Below are positions 32,383 through 40,963 of a DNA stretch of 62,551 bases, one piece after another. The number at the start of each line of letters is the position of its first letter. Position 1 is the stretch's first letter. The translations under genes and the position numbers were made by a program. The notes under the pieces were generated by a model, which saw only the letters and a list, made by a program, of their open reading frames with translations, was not told the origin of the DNA and did not search any database. The stretch is from contig CAZNHZ010000004.1 in the NCBI GenBank assembly GCA_964573015.1, positions 1-62,551 on the forward strand, given 5' to 3'. Source of the DNA: JAPUDQ01 sp964573015 (lineage in GTDB: Bacteria > Patescibacteriota > Saccharimonadia > Saccharimonadales > Saccharimonadaceae).

Positions 32383-34260
32383 CTAGCGCAAAACTGCTTT
32401 GATACGGCGGATGCCAGCGCTGCTGGACTCTTCTTTGGTGATGACAAATTTCTTGCCGCTCTCAGCTAGTTGGCCGGTGTTTGTCACGTGCGGACCGCCG
32501 CAGATCTCAAGGCTAAAGATATCGTCATCGGGACCGGCCTGATAGACTTTGACCGTATCGCCATATTTGTCGCCAAACGCACCGAGCGCACCACGGGCAA
32601 AGGCTTCGTCAGTCGGGTATTCGCGCCAGCTCATCGGTAGATCGCGCTCGATCTGCTGATTGACGATTCGCTCAACCTCATCGAGCTGCTCTCGCGTCAC
32701 TTTCTCCGGATGAGAAAAATCAAACCGCAGACGATCGGCCGTGATGTTGCTGCCGCGCTGGACGACGTGATCACCAAGCACCATACGAAGCGCCTTATAC
32801 ATCAAGTGTGTCGCCGTGTGGTATTTGATATGAATATCATCATGACCTTCGAGACCGCCCCGAAACGCACCTTTGCGGGCCGTTTGGCTCTTTTGCCTCT
32901 GTTGATTCATCTTCATCTCAAATTGCTCACGCCAATCATCTGGAGTGGCGATCCCTTGCTTGGAAGCTTCTTCTACCGAGAGCTCGACCGGAAAACCATA
33001 GGTATCATACAGCATAAACAGTTCGCTGCCAGTCAAGCCATCCTCAGCAAATTGATGCAGCTTTTTCAGGCCGTTGCGGAGCGTCTGGTGAAAGGCCTTT
33101 TCTTCTTTGACAAGAACAGCTATCACCTCATCACGCCGCTCGGCGACTTCCGGGAAATCATCATGGTAGAGATCGGCAATTACCGGTACGATTTCTTGTA
33201 AGAAATTTTGTTCAACTCCGAGTTCAAATGCAAAACGAATCGCCCGGCGTATCAGCCGCCGCATGACATATCCCTGTTCTTTGTTGCTTGGCGTCACCCC
33301 ATCGACAGCCAAAAATGTCGCCCCGCGTAAGTGATCGGAGATGACGCGCATACTCTCAGTATGTTCGTCATAGGTTTTGCCGCTTAGCCGTTCAAGCTTT
33401 TCAATGATCGGCCACATGATACTGATACGAAATACATCAGGTATGTCCATTGCCGCAGCGGCAATCCGTTCCAAGCCTCCGCCATAATCAACATTTTGCT
33501 TTGGCAATTTTTCAAAACCGGTCTCGGTACGGAGGTACTCCATAAAGACTGAGTTGCCCAGCTCAATATACCGACCGCAGTCACAGTTGACATGACATTT
33601 TTCACCGTATTCGGTATCATGCTCAACCTCTGGAAACAGGTAAAACATCTCTGTATCCGGCCCGCCCGGCTCACCCGGCGTCATGGTGCGCGGCGTCATG
33701 CCGTTTCGTGCCCACCAGTTCTTGTCACTATAAAACGATATTCGTTTATCCTGACCGCCGATACGCCCACCGTTTTCTTCGGTACCGATATCGATCATCT
33801 CACTATCGAGTCCGGCTTGCGCAAACAATCCTGCCCAAATATCGGCAGTCAGCTCGTCGCGCGGAATGTTATTTTCCTCGTCACCGATATAGCATGTCAC
33901 GTAAATACGCGCCGGATCGAGCTTGATAACCTCAGTTAGAAATTCCCAAAACCAAGGTATTTGCTGTGCTTTGAAATAATCACCCAGACTCCAATTGCCG
34001 AGCATCTCAAAAAACGTCGTGTGGCGATTGTCACCGACCTCATCGATATCCTGAGCCCGCAAACAGGTCTGTGAATCAACCAATCGATTACCCTCGGGGT
34101 GTTCGGCACCGAGCAAGTACGGCATTAGCGGTTGCATACCACTGCCGGTAAATAGCGTCGTCGGGTCGTTGTCCGGTACAAGTCGAGCACGCGGAATCAC
34201 CACGTGATCGCGCGATTTAAAAAATTCCAGATATGCTTTGCGTATATCTTGTGCGTTCAT
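32383..34260 (-). CDS. alaS: Alanyl-tRNA synthetase, short form
   Basis: 625-aa class II synthetase. Motif 1/2 region with FKSRDHVVIPRARLVPDNDPTTLFTGSGMQPLMPYL, the editing domain with HTATHLMYKAL and CGGPH zinc site, and end at SSAGIRRIKAVLR. The usual C-Ala/DHHA1 domain (about 250 residues) is missing, as seen in other Patescibacteria, and the gene ends cleanly. The -10 box TATACT lies 7 bases before the ATG (leaderless) and overlaps that of the divergent gene at 34278. Confidence 0.95.
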   Translation of the reverse strand: MNAQDIRKAYLEFFKSRDHVVIPRARLVPDNDPTTLFTGSGMQPLMPYLLGAEHPEGNRLVDSQTCLRAQDIDEVGDNRHTTFFEMLGNWSLGDYFKAQQIPWFWEFLTEVIKLDPARIYVTCYIGDEENNIPRDELTADIWAGLFAQAGLDSEMIDIGTEENGGRIGGQDKRISFYSDKNWWARNGMTPRTMTPGEPGGPDTEMFYLFPEVEHDTEYGEKCHVNCDCGRYIELGNSVFMEYLRTETGFEKLPKQNVDYGGGLERIAAAAMDIPDVFRISIMWPIIEKLERLSGKTYDEHTESMRVISDHLRGATFLAVDGVTPSNKEQGYVMRRLIRRAIRFAFELGVEQNFLQEIVPVIADLYHDDFPEVAERRDEVIAVLVKEEKAFHQTLRNGLKKLHQFAEDGLTGSELFMLYDTYGFPVELSVEEASKQGIATPDDWREQFEMKMNQQRQKSQTARKGAFRGGLEGHDDIHIKYHTATHLMYKALRMVLGDHVVQRGSNITADRLRFDFSHPEKVTREQLDEVERIVNQQIERDLPMSWREYPTDEAFARGALGAFGDKYGDTVKVYQAGPDDDIFSLEICGGPHVTNTGQLAESGKKFVITKEESSSAGIRRIKAVLR

Positions 34261-34263
34261 TTG

Positions 34264-34274
34264 CTATAGTATAA
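34264..34274. promoter_or_regulatory. Overlapping divergent -10 boxes of alaS and 34278 gene
   Basis: The two start codons are only 17 bases apart. Plus strand TATAGT (34265-34270) is 7 bases before the ATG at 34278; minus strand TATACT (34268-34273) is 7 bases before the alaS ATG at 34260. Both messages would be leaderless, and polymerases would compete. Confidence 0.65.
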
Positions 34275-34277
34275 CAG

Positions 34278-34520
34278 ATGGCATATTCGACCAACAGACC
34301 AACCGGAGCAGACATGGTAAATCACCGTTATTACGGAAGAGGCGGAAGTGTGCCCTGGATGAAACGAAGTCGCGAGCTCACGGCCGTCCCCGAAACTCAA
34401 ACCCCACCCTATCAAGGATTTTTACGCGAAACATATTTTGCAGTCAGCGCCTTGATAAACGAGCTTGGAAAAATTCACTCGGAAGAGCGGGCTCGACTTA
34501 GAGATGAGCGCAATAATTAA
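34278..34520 (+). CDS. Small hypothetical protein
   Basis: 80-aa protein not recognised. N-terminus is Gly/Arg-rich (GADMVNHRYYGRGGSVPWMKR), the C-terminus helical and charged (FAVSALINELGKIHSEERARLRDERN). Divergent from alaS with overlapping promoters; convergent with the broken gene at 34517. Confidence 0.55.
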   Translation: MAYSTNRPTGADMVNHRYYGRGGSVPWMKRSRELTAVPETQTPPYQGFLRETYFAVSALINELGKIHSEERARLRDERNN

Positions 34521-35033
34521 CGCGTCATCTGAGTCAGACCGCCCCACTCGACGACCGTAAAACCACGGCGGGTAAATGACTCGAGCTTTTGCGCCGGCAG
34601 CGTGATCTTGGTGTCATACCCCTCCATATCGAGAAATACTCGCTTGATCGTATCAGGACGCGGTGTGATCGAGAGCGGTGCCAGCTGATCCATCTGCGCC
34701 GTCGTCAGCCAGGTGAGACGAATGAACGGCTTGTTCGGAATCTTATCGCTCCAAAACACCATGAAATCAGCCGACTCTTTGGCATTGAGTCCTTGCTGGG
34801 TGAGCTGCCGCCGGATCGTTGACTGAGCAGCGGATCGTCCGCCGGCCGTTGATTGTCCGACTTGGTCACGACTTTTTCGTCACTCGGCGTAGGCGATCCC
34901 GTACGCGGCGCAGTGAGTGACTGTAGATAAAATACCAGCGCAATCGCCACGGCGACCAGTCCGATCAGCGGCGCGTATGCTCTGGATCGAGTCAGGCGAA
35001 AGCGCCTGGAGGGTGGATTTGTATGCTTAGCCG
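34517..35033 (-). pseudogene. Broken membrane-anchored protein gene (frameshift, no start)
   Basis: The upstream frame has a membrane helix (AYAPLIGLVAVAIALVFYLQSL) and a linker with TGSPTPSDEKVV, but no ATG, GTG or TTG between the in-frame TAG at 35034 and the helix. The natural continuation, TIRRQLTQQGLNAKESADFMVFW.. to GGLTQMTR, is in another frame; the shift lies about 34770-34850. The C-terminal part (DFMVFWSDKIPNKPFIRLTWL, VFLDMEGYDTKI) resembles Patescibacteria-specific anchored proteins of unknown role. Confidence 0.7.
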
Positions 35034-35070
35034 ACTATTCTCTCTGGAAATTTTATCAGCCCGCGACATA

Positions 35071-35286
35071 TCAGCGTCCCTGACCCGGGATATTTTTTTT
35101 GATGTCGTCAAACTTGCCCTGAATCTCATCGACTTGCTTGTTTGTCCGATCGACAAATTTGTCGTCAGCGGCGCCGGGGATGACTTTCGTCACCATCTCA
35201 GCCTGAGCCTGAGCATCATCTATAGTCTTTTCGAGATCATTAGTTTGTTTAAATAATTTTTTCAACCAATCCAACATATAGCTCAC
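35071..35286 (-). CDS. Small helical hypothetical protein
   Basis: 71 aa, mostly charged helix (LDWLKKLFKQTNDLEKTIDDAQAQAEMV..), ending DDIKKNIPGQGR. No family recognised. AGGAGTGAGC precedes the ATG by about 6 bases. It may be a remnant associate of the broken gene downstream. Confidence 0.55.
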   Translation of the reverse strand: MSYMLDWLKKLFKQTNDLEKTIDDAQAQAEMVTKVIPGAADDKFVDRTNKQVDEIQGKFDDIKKNIPGQGR

Positions 35287-35347
35287 TCCTTTGCTTACTA
35301 CCTGTCATTACTTATAGTACACCGACTATAAATAAAATTCATGGCTT

Positions 35348-36571
35348 TTACCAACACGGTGATACGGCTGAAAACCGCTGTAATGTATAAATGATATTAT
35401 CTGACTGTTTATTTTTGATAACTACCAGCGCGTGAGAGTTAAAATAGGTGTTTTTGTCAACCGGTTGCTTGCCAAGTTTTTTGGCACTTTCTCCATACAT
35501 GGCGTAGATTTTTTGCACCAATGCGTGATTGGGGTCACTGAAATGATAAACTGTTTGTCCAGTATCGGTGTTCCCGGCTGCTTTTAGGTCGGCATCATAC
35601 AAACCTGGGGCAACCGTAACAAAAGGCCGAAAAGCCTCGCAGCTCGCCGTCACCGGCATCAGCACGTCAAAGACTGTGTTACCGGCTGCATCGGTATGGG
35701 TCGCCGGACGGCTGTTGTGCCATGTATAACCCGCCAGCTGCGTGCTGTGCGGAAGATACTCCATACGAATCCGTGTTTTTATGGGTGTATATAACTCATA
35801 GTATTGTCTGGTAAGCGTAGTAAGTCGGTCGGTCTCGACCAATCGAAACAGAGTGCTCTGCCCAAAATCAGCCACTTTTTGTCTGGTAATATCGGCTGGC
35901 GTTTGCTGAACCGACTCGCCAATACCCAGCGGATCAATCCGACGCACTTTTTCATCGCCCAGCGGCAAAAAATCTGGCAAGCTCAGTGAGTCATAGTGCC
36001 GTGCATTATCGTACGTAACGATTTGTTCGTTGATATTTTGCTTGATATCGGCCAGCATGTCGTTTGTATACAAAAGTGTACTTTGCGGACGAACAATCAA
36101 GCGAACCGCGTTTTGTTTGTCAACTTCAAATAAATTCCACCGAATTCGATTAGCCCGTGATACCCCGTCACTAGCGAGAATTATCTTGTTGTCATCGTAC
36201 TTGCCAACCTCGAGATAGGTAGCTTTTGGGGCATCGACATAAATATCTTTGAGTGTAAACGGTTTAGGTTCGTCGAGCCACTGCTCTTTAGTTGTCGGTG
36301 TGACAAACTTGTCGATCTGCGCGGCAGTTGGCGTCGATACGGATGTAGATGTTTTGTCATCTGGCTTAGCCGATGGCTTATTACGGAGAACAATCACCGT
36401 GATAACACCGACAAGCACCAAAATAAGCAAACCGACGCCTGCGGCGATAAACAGCTTTCTCCGAGGACTTAGCCTAGGCATATTTGCCTGTCCGGGCAGC
36501 TTGTTTTCTGCGGCGGTTGGAGGCGCGGCCGAGGTTGGTTCGGTTAGATTATCTTGATTGTCAGGTGGCAT
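35348..36571 (-). CDS. Membrane-anchored extracytoplasmic protein, unknown
   Basis: 407-aa protein with a Pro-rich cytoplasmic N-terminus (45 aa), one membrane helix (LFIAAGVGLLILVLVGVITVIVL) and a large external domain. Contains HSTQLAGYTWHNSRPATHTDAAG and KLGKQPVDKNTYFNSHALVVIK. No family recognised. Upstream is mnmA in the same direction, about 30 bases away. Confidence 0.7.
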   Translation of the reverse strand: MPPDNQDNLTEPTSAAPPTAAENKLPGQANMPRLSPRRKLFIAAGVGLLILVLVGVITVIVLRNKPSAKPDDKTSTSVSTPTAAQIDKFVTPTTKEQWLDEPKPFTLKDIYVDAPKATYLEVGKYDDNKIILASDGVSRANRIRWNLFEVDKQNAVRLIVRPQSTLLYTNDMLADIKQNINEQIVTYDNARHYDSLSLPDFLPLGDEKVRRIDPLGIGESVQQTPADITRQKVADFGQSTLFRLVETDRLTTLTRQYYELYTPIKTRIRMEYLPHSTQLAGYTWHNSRPATHTDAAGNTVFDVLMPVTASCEAFRPFVTVAPGLYDADLKAAGNTDTGQTVYHFSDPNHALVQKIYAMYGESAKKLGKQPVDKNTYFNSHALVVIKNKQSDNIIYTLQRFSAVSPCW

Positions 36572-36601
36572 GTCTTATACTGTTTATGGTTTGGTATACC
36601 C

Positions 36602-37630
36602 TCATAGTACCACACCGCCGCCAAGCACCTCGTTGTGACGATACAACACTACGGACTGGCCGCCGGTAATTGCCCGTTCGGCTTCACTAAGAGTAAGCTC
36701 GCTGCCTTGAAGCGTAGCCTCGATCAGCTTACCTCGATGACGAAGTCGAGCTTGCACTATCTCACCGGAGCGAGGCGGTTCGTTAATCCAGTGGAGGTTG
36801 TCCAGACGAGCCGTCTTGCGCCAGATCGCTTCATGATTAAGATTTCGGCTAACATAGACTTCATTTGACGTCATATCTTTGCTGACCACATAATAAGGCA
36901 AGCCGCCGCCTACGCCCAGACCATGCCGCTGACCGATCGTGTAAAACAATGCACCGTCATGATAACCAAGCGTCTCACCGGAATCTTTGTCTATAACCTT
37001 GCCGGGCTCCGACTCGACAAACTCCGATAAAAACTCCTTGATACCCACCGAACCGACAAAACAAATTCCTTGACTGTCTTTTTTTCTCGCCGTTACCAAT
37101 CCCTTTTGCCGGGCTATCTGACGAACTTCTGACTTGAGTAACTCTCCTAGGGGAAAAAGGGTTTTATGTAGTGCTTTCGACGTTACGCGGTACAAAAAAT
37201 AGGTCTGATCTTTTGATGAATCTTTGGATTTGTATAGTCTTCCCCCGTTTGTTATGGCGTAATGACCGGTTGCAATCATGTCAGCGCCACCACTAAGTGC
37301 GGCTTCCAAAAATAATTTAAACTTTACTTCCTGGTTGCATAAGATATCGGGATTTGGCGTACGCCCGGCTTGGTACTCGGCGATCATATAATCGACAACT
37401 AATTGTTTGTACTCAGTCTGAAAATCATAGACCGCAAACGGTATACCAAGCTGCACCGCCACTCGCTTGGCGTCAGCCAGGTCATCCGCCCACGGACATT
37501 TCATCCCCGGCAAATCTCGAGTCCAGTTTTTCATATAGACACCAGTGACATCATAACCCTGGTCGACAAGTAGCGCTGCCGTCACGCTCGAGTCAACGCC
37601 GCCACTCATACCAACAACAACTTTGGTCAT
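36602..37630 (-). CDS. mnmA: tRNA-specific 2-thiouridylase MnmA
   Basis: 342-aa enzyme that adds sulfur to U34 of Lys/Glu/Gln tRNAs. PP-loop VVGMSGGVDSSVTAALL at the N-terminus; catalytic Cys in PNPDILCNQEVKF and CFVG; C-terminal beta barrel. Its start overlaps the YdcF gene by four bases. Upstream lies iscS, which supplies persulfide sulfur, so the operon is a complete thiolation unit. Confidence 0.96.
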   Translation of the reverse strand: MTKVVVGMSGGVDSSVTAALLVDQGYDVTGVYMKNWTRDLPGMKCPWADDLADAKRVAVQLGIPFAVYDFQTEYKQLVVDYMIAEYQAGRTPNPDILCNQEVKFKLFLEAALSGGADMIATGHYAITNGGRLYKSKDSSKDQTYFLYRVTSKALHKTLFPLGELLKSEVRQIARQKGLVTARKKDSQGICFVGSVGIKEFLSEFVESEPGKVIDKDSGETLGYHDGALFYTIGQRHGLGVGGGLPYYVVSKDMTSNEVYVSRNLNHEAIWRKTARLDNLHWINEPPRSGEIVQARLRHRGKLIEATLQGSELTLSEAERAITGGQSVVLYRHNEVLGGGVVL

Positions 37631-38223
37631 CGGCTCACTCCCCAGGCAACATAAAACACTACGATCTTGACAAGTTCACTCAGCGCTAACCACCAGCCGG
37701 TTGGCGTCAACCACCACCACGACTGCCATTGACGGTCAGTGGCCACTGGGTGATTGATGATGGTAGTGTCGGGCGACAAATACGAGCCAAACTCCAAGCT
37801 GGCACGACGCTGGTGATAGGCCGATGTAACTAAGATGATTTTTTTGCTGCCCTGAACAAGCTTGCTGGTGTTGGCAGCATTTTCGGCTGTGGTGCGCGAA
37901 AACTCTTCTATGGAAATCAGCTCATCCGTAACGCCAAGCTGCACGGCATAGTGCTTCATAGCCAGTGCATTGGACAAGCCGGTCTGATCGGCGGCCGCAC
38001 CGGAAAAAATCAGGCGACTACCCCAGCCCAATTTAAACAACTTCACGCCCTCCTGTACCCGCGCTTTCGTATCACCGCCACTGACAACAACAATCGCATC
38101 GGCCGGCGCACATGTACCTGCCGCCGGAGCTTGGCAGCCTGCCAAATCGTCCGGGCTTAAATACCAAGACAAACCTATGATGGTCGCCGCAATCACCCCG
38201 CATATCACAGCAACGTATTTCAT
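37627..38223 (-). CDS. YdcF/DUF218-family membrane protein
   Basis: 198-aa protein with an N-terminal membrane helix (YVAVICGVIAATIIGLSWYL), DUF218 core with DAIVVVSGGDTKARVQEGVKLF, IISIEEFSRTTAENAANTSKL and ILVTSAYHQRRA, and a C-terminal hydrophobic segment. Family members (SanA, ElyC, YdcF) act in envelope homeostasis or SAM binding. It is wedged between iscS and mnmA with 4-base overlaps on both sides. Confidence 0.88.
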   Translation of the reverse strand: MKYVAVICGVIAATIIGLSWYLSPDDLAGCQAPAAGTCAPADAIVVVSGGDTKARVQEGVKLFKLGWGSRLIFSGAAADQTGLSNALAMKHYAVQLGVTDELISIEEFSRTTAENAANTSKLVQGSKKIILVTSAYHQRRASLEFGSYLSPDTTIINHPVATDRQWQSWWWLTPTGWWLALSELVKIVVFYVAWGVSR

Positions 38224-39377
38224 ATCCCTTGCCGCTCCCGACTTATCACCACGATCATGTAATCGGCTGCGCGATCAATGTCTTTAGCGGTTGTTTGACG
38301 TCCCAAGCTAATCCGCAAACTGCCATCTATACATTCATCAGACATGCCGACTGCTTCAAGCACATGCGAACGCGTACCTTTATTGGCCGCGCAAGCCGAA
38401 CCAGTCGCTACCATGACACCAACTTGATCGAGCGCAAAGACTGCTCGCTCGCCGTCCAGCCCGGGAATCGAAATGTGTAAAATATGCGGTACCCGCCGTT
38501 TTGGATCACCATTGACAACCAGCTCGGGTAATCGAGCCGCGAGCCGCGCTTGCAAACGATCGCGTAGCTCAATCAAGCGACGTGACTCTGTTTTACGCTC
38601 TTCACTAGCCAGGGTCAAAGCTTTGGCAAACCCGACAGCCCCGGCCAGATTTTCGGTACCAGCTCGTAAGCCACTCTCCTGTGAACCGCCGTACAGTAGC
38701 GGTTCCAACATTATACCGGCTCGCAACCAAAGCAGCCCGACTTGTTTCGGACCGTAACATTTACCGGCATTGAGCGTCATCATATCGACACCTAGACGGC
38801 TACAACTGACATCAAGCAGTCCCGCAGCCTGCGAGGCGTCGGTATGAAACCACAAGGGTCGAGATTCGCCGGCCCGCAATCGCCGCTGACGTTCATTTGC
38901 TATGACGCTGGCTATATCTCTTAACGCCTGCACTGTCCCCAGCTCATTGTTGACATAACCGATACTGACAAGCGTCGTATCCGGCGTGAGCTTAGCCGTG
39001 ACATCGGCAGGATCAACCATGCCTTTCGGCGACGCCGCTACCAGATCGTTATCATAATGCCGGGCAGTCGCTATCACGGCGAGATGTTCAATGTTCGACG
39101 TCACTACTTTGCCGCCGTAATGCCGCATAACCCCCTGAATTGCAAGATTTATTGATTCGGTTGCACCGGCCGTCAGTACCACCTCGTGCGGTTTACCACC
39201 GATGACCAGCGCCAGATCACGTCGTGCTTGTTCGTAAGCTTCTCTGGCCTGGCGAGCGGCGATATATTGCGCCGAGGGATTGACAAATATCTCACTCATA
39301 TACGGCTCCATAGCCGAATAGACCCGCTCATCCAGCGGGGTAGCCGCGGCATAATCAAGATATATAGACTCTCCCAC
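38220..39377 (-). CDS. iscS: Cysteine desulfurase (IscS/NifS type)
   Basis: PLP enzyme giving sulfur to MnmA and Fe-S assembly. SIYLDYAAATPLDERV at the N-terminus, PLP-lysine region (HTDASQAAGLLDVSCSRLGVDMMTLNAGKCYGPKQVG) and catalytic-Cys loop VATGSACAANKGTRSHVL. A TTG start at 39410 is possible, but TATAAT at 39385-39390 sits 7 bases before GTG 39377, which begins the family's typical N-terminus, so a leaderless GTG start is preferred. Confidence 0.93.
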   Translation of the reverse strand: MGESIYLDYAAATPLDERVYSAMEPYMSEIFVNPSAQYIAARQAREAYEQARRDLALVIGGKPHEVVLTAGATESINLAIQGVMRHYGGKVVTSNIEHLAVIATARHYDNDLVAASPKGMVDPADVTAKLTPDTTLVSIGYVNNELGTVQALRDIASVIANERQRRLRAGESRPLWFHTDASQAAGLLDVSCSRLGVDMMTLNAGKCYGPKQVGLLWLRAGIMLEPLLYGGSQESGLRAGTENLAGAVGFAKALTLASEERKTESRRLIELRDRLQARLAARLPELVVNGDPKRRVPHILHISIPGLDGERAVFALDQVGVMVATGSACAANKGTRSHVLEAVGMSDECIDGSLRISLGRQTTAKDIDRAADYMIVVISRERQGI

Positions 39378-39412
39378 TAGTCTCATTATACCAATATTGC
39401 TTCTAGACAACG

Positions 39413-40159
39413 TCAGGCTGCCTGCAGCTGCGAGGCGACCGAGTATGGCTGCGCCGTACGAGGATCAAGACCATAGACGGTTTGCATAGAAGTTTCGTAG
39501 TAGCGATTGACCAATTGGTAAAACTCGACCAGCTCGCGGTCACTAAGGTCACGATAAGGCGAGTTGTCTGAAGAAAACTTAAAGCCGCCGCCGCGATACT
39601 CGTAACGGCTAACAACCTGATTGTCATTATCATCAAAACTCGATACGACCCATGAGGCGCCTTTTTGACCGTCGGACTCATGCAAAAAGAATTCCGACGG
39701 GTATTTGGGATCAAACGAACCAAAGATATATTCATTGGCTTTTATCTCCGCCCGAATCATAGAGCGAACAGTCGGAACAGAGGCCCGAGCAGCATCGCTT
39801 CGGCCGGTAAACATCTCCGCCAATCTCTGCAAGCCCCAAGACGGACCGGGCGTCACAACACGGTTGGCGGCCGTTTGACGGTGCTGGTCTCGAACATGAG
39901 AAAGGATATCACCGGCCTGCAAGATATAACCGGTCAGAGCTGCGCGCGGCACTTCGGCTGATTGGGCATGTTCGACGGCAGCTGACTCAACCCGACCCGT
40001 CTCCCAAAGGGCAGGGTCTATCTTGTCTTCGGTTTCCAAATCCAAATCAGACGGACCTGACGGCTGTTCACCGGTGACACGATAATATTCGTGATCAATC
40101 TCACGCATACGATTGGCTGAAAAAGGTAAGATCGACTCCTGTGATCTAGTGGGGTCCAT
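39413..40159 (-). CDS. Hypothetical protein
   Basis: 248-aa soluble protein with no recognised domain. Contains an Asp/Glu-rich first third (DLDLETEDKIDP), WGLQRLAEMF, and KANEYIFGSFDPKYPSEFFLHESDG. The ATG at 40159 is chosen because GGAGAG precedes it by 7 bases; a GTG at 40174 is the alternative. Lies between tatD and iscS on the same strand. Confidence 0.65.
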   Translation of the reverse strand: MDPTRSQESILPFSANRMREIDHEYYRVTGEQPSGPSDLDLETEDKIDPALWETGRVESAAVEHAQSAEVPRAALTGYILQAGDILSHVRDQHRQTAANRVVTPGPSWGLQRLAEMFTGRSDAARASVPTVRSMIRAEIKANEYIFGSFDPKYPSEFFLHESDGQKGASWVVSSFDDNDNQVVSRYEYRGGGFKFSSDNSPYRDLSDRELVEFYQLVNRYYETSMQTVYGLDPRTAQPYSVASQLQAA

Positions 40160-40210
40160 TATCAATCTCTCCACATATTACAGTTAGTGGGTTTTGGCGT
40201 TTTCTGATGT

Positions 40211-40963
40211 TTATATTGAAAAAAGATGCGAGGCGTTTTGCTCCGTCACCCGCGAGAGCTCCTGGAGACTGATAGACTGGAGATTCGCAATAAATTGGGC
40301 AACGTGCGTCACTAACGCAGGCTCATTTACCTTACCACGATGAGGCACTGGTGTCAAGTACGGAGCGTCGGTTTCGAGCAGCATGCGATCGATTGGAATG
40401 GCTTTATATACCTCATTTCGCTCTTTGGCAAACGTCGCAATACCGTTGACACCGATTTGCAACCCCCGAGACAGAGCTTTCTCCAAATTCGACAAATTGT
40501 CGGTATAGCTATGTATGACACCTCTCAGACCCTGAAAATCATCAAAAATCGGCCAAAAATCATCAAATGCCTCTCGCACATGAAAAATTATCGGCAAATC
40601 ATATCTGTTAGCTAGGTCGATCTGTGCTTCCAGCATCTCGATTTGTTTGTCACGCGGTGAATTATCATAAAAATAATCCAACCCAATCTCACCGACCGCC
40701 ACCACTTTGTCGACATCCGCGAGAGGCTCGAGCTCGGCAACCGCCGTCACGCCGGAGCGGGCATCGTGCGGATGCAGGCCAATACTGGCCCACGCTCGAT
40801 CGTGATTGCTCGCGAAATCGACCGCCTCGCGCGACGATGTCTCATCGGTTCCGACCACGATCATACGCCGAATACCACCCTCCAGTGCTCGTTCGTAGGC
40901 CCTCTCGCTATCAGGGTAGTCCGTCTCCTGGATATGACAGTGTGTATCGGTAAACGTCATCAT
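40211..40963 (-). CDS. tatD: TatD-family metal-dependent DNase
   Basis: 250-aa TIM-barrel hydrolase with DTHCHIQ (metal His), GEIGLDYFYDN, PIIFHVREA, VIHSYTDN and LLETDAPYL (metal Asp) in the expected order. Role in DNA repair or RNA surveillance. Its start overlaps metG by four bases, a widespread gene pairing. Confidence 0.95.
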   Translation of the reverse strand: MMTFTDTHCHIQETDYPDSERAYERALEGGIRRMIVVGTDETSSREAVDFASNHDRAWASIGLHPHDARSGVTAVAELEPLADVDKVVAVGEIGLDYFYDNSPRDKQIEMLEAQIDLANRYDLPIIFHVREAFDDFWPIFDDFQGLRGVIHSYTDNLSNLEKALSRGLQIGVNGIATFAKERNEVYKAIPIDRMLLETDAPYLTPVPHRGKVNEPALVTHVAQFIANLQSISLQELSRVTEQNASHLFSI

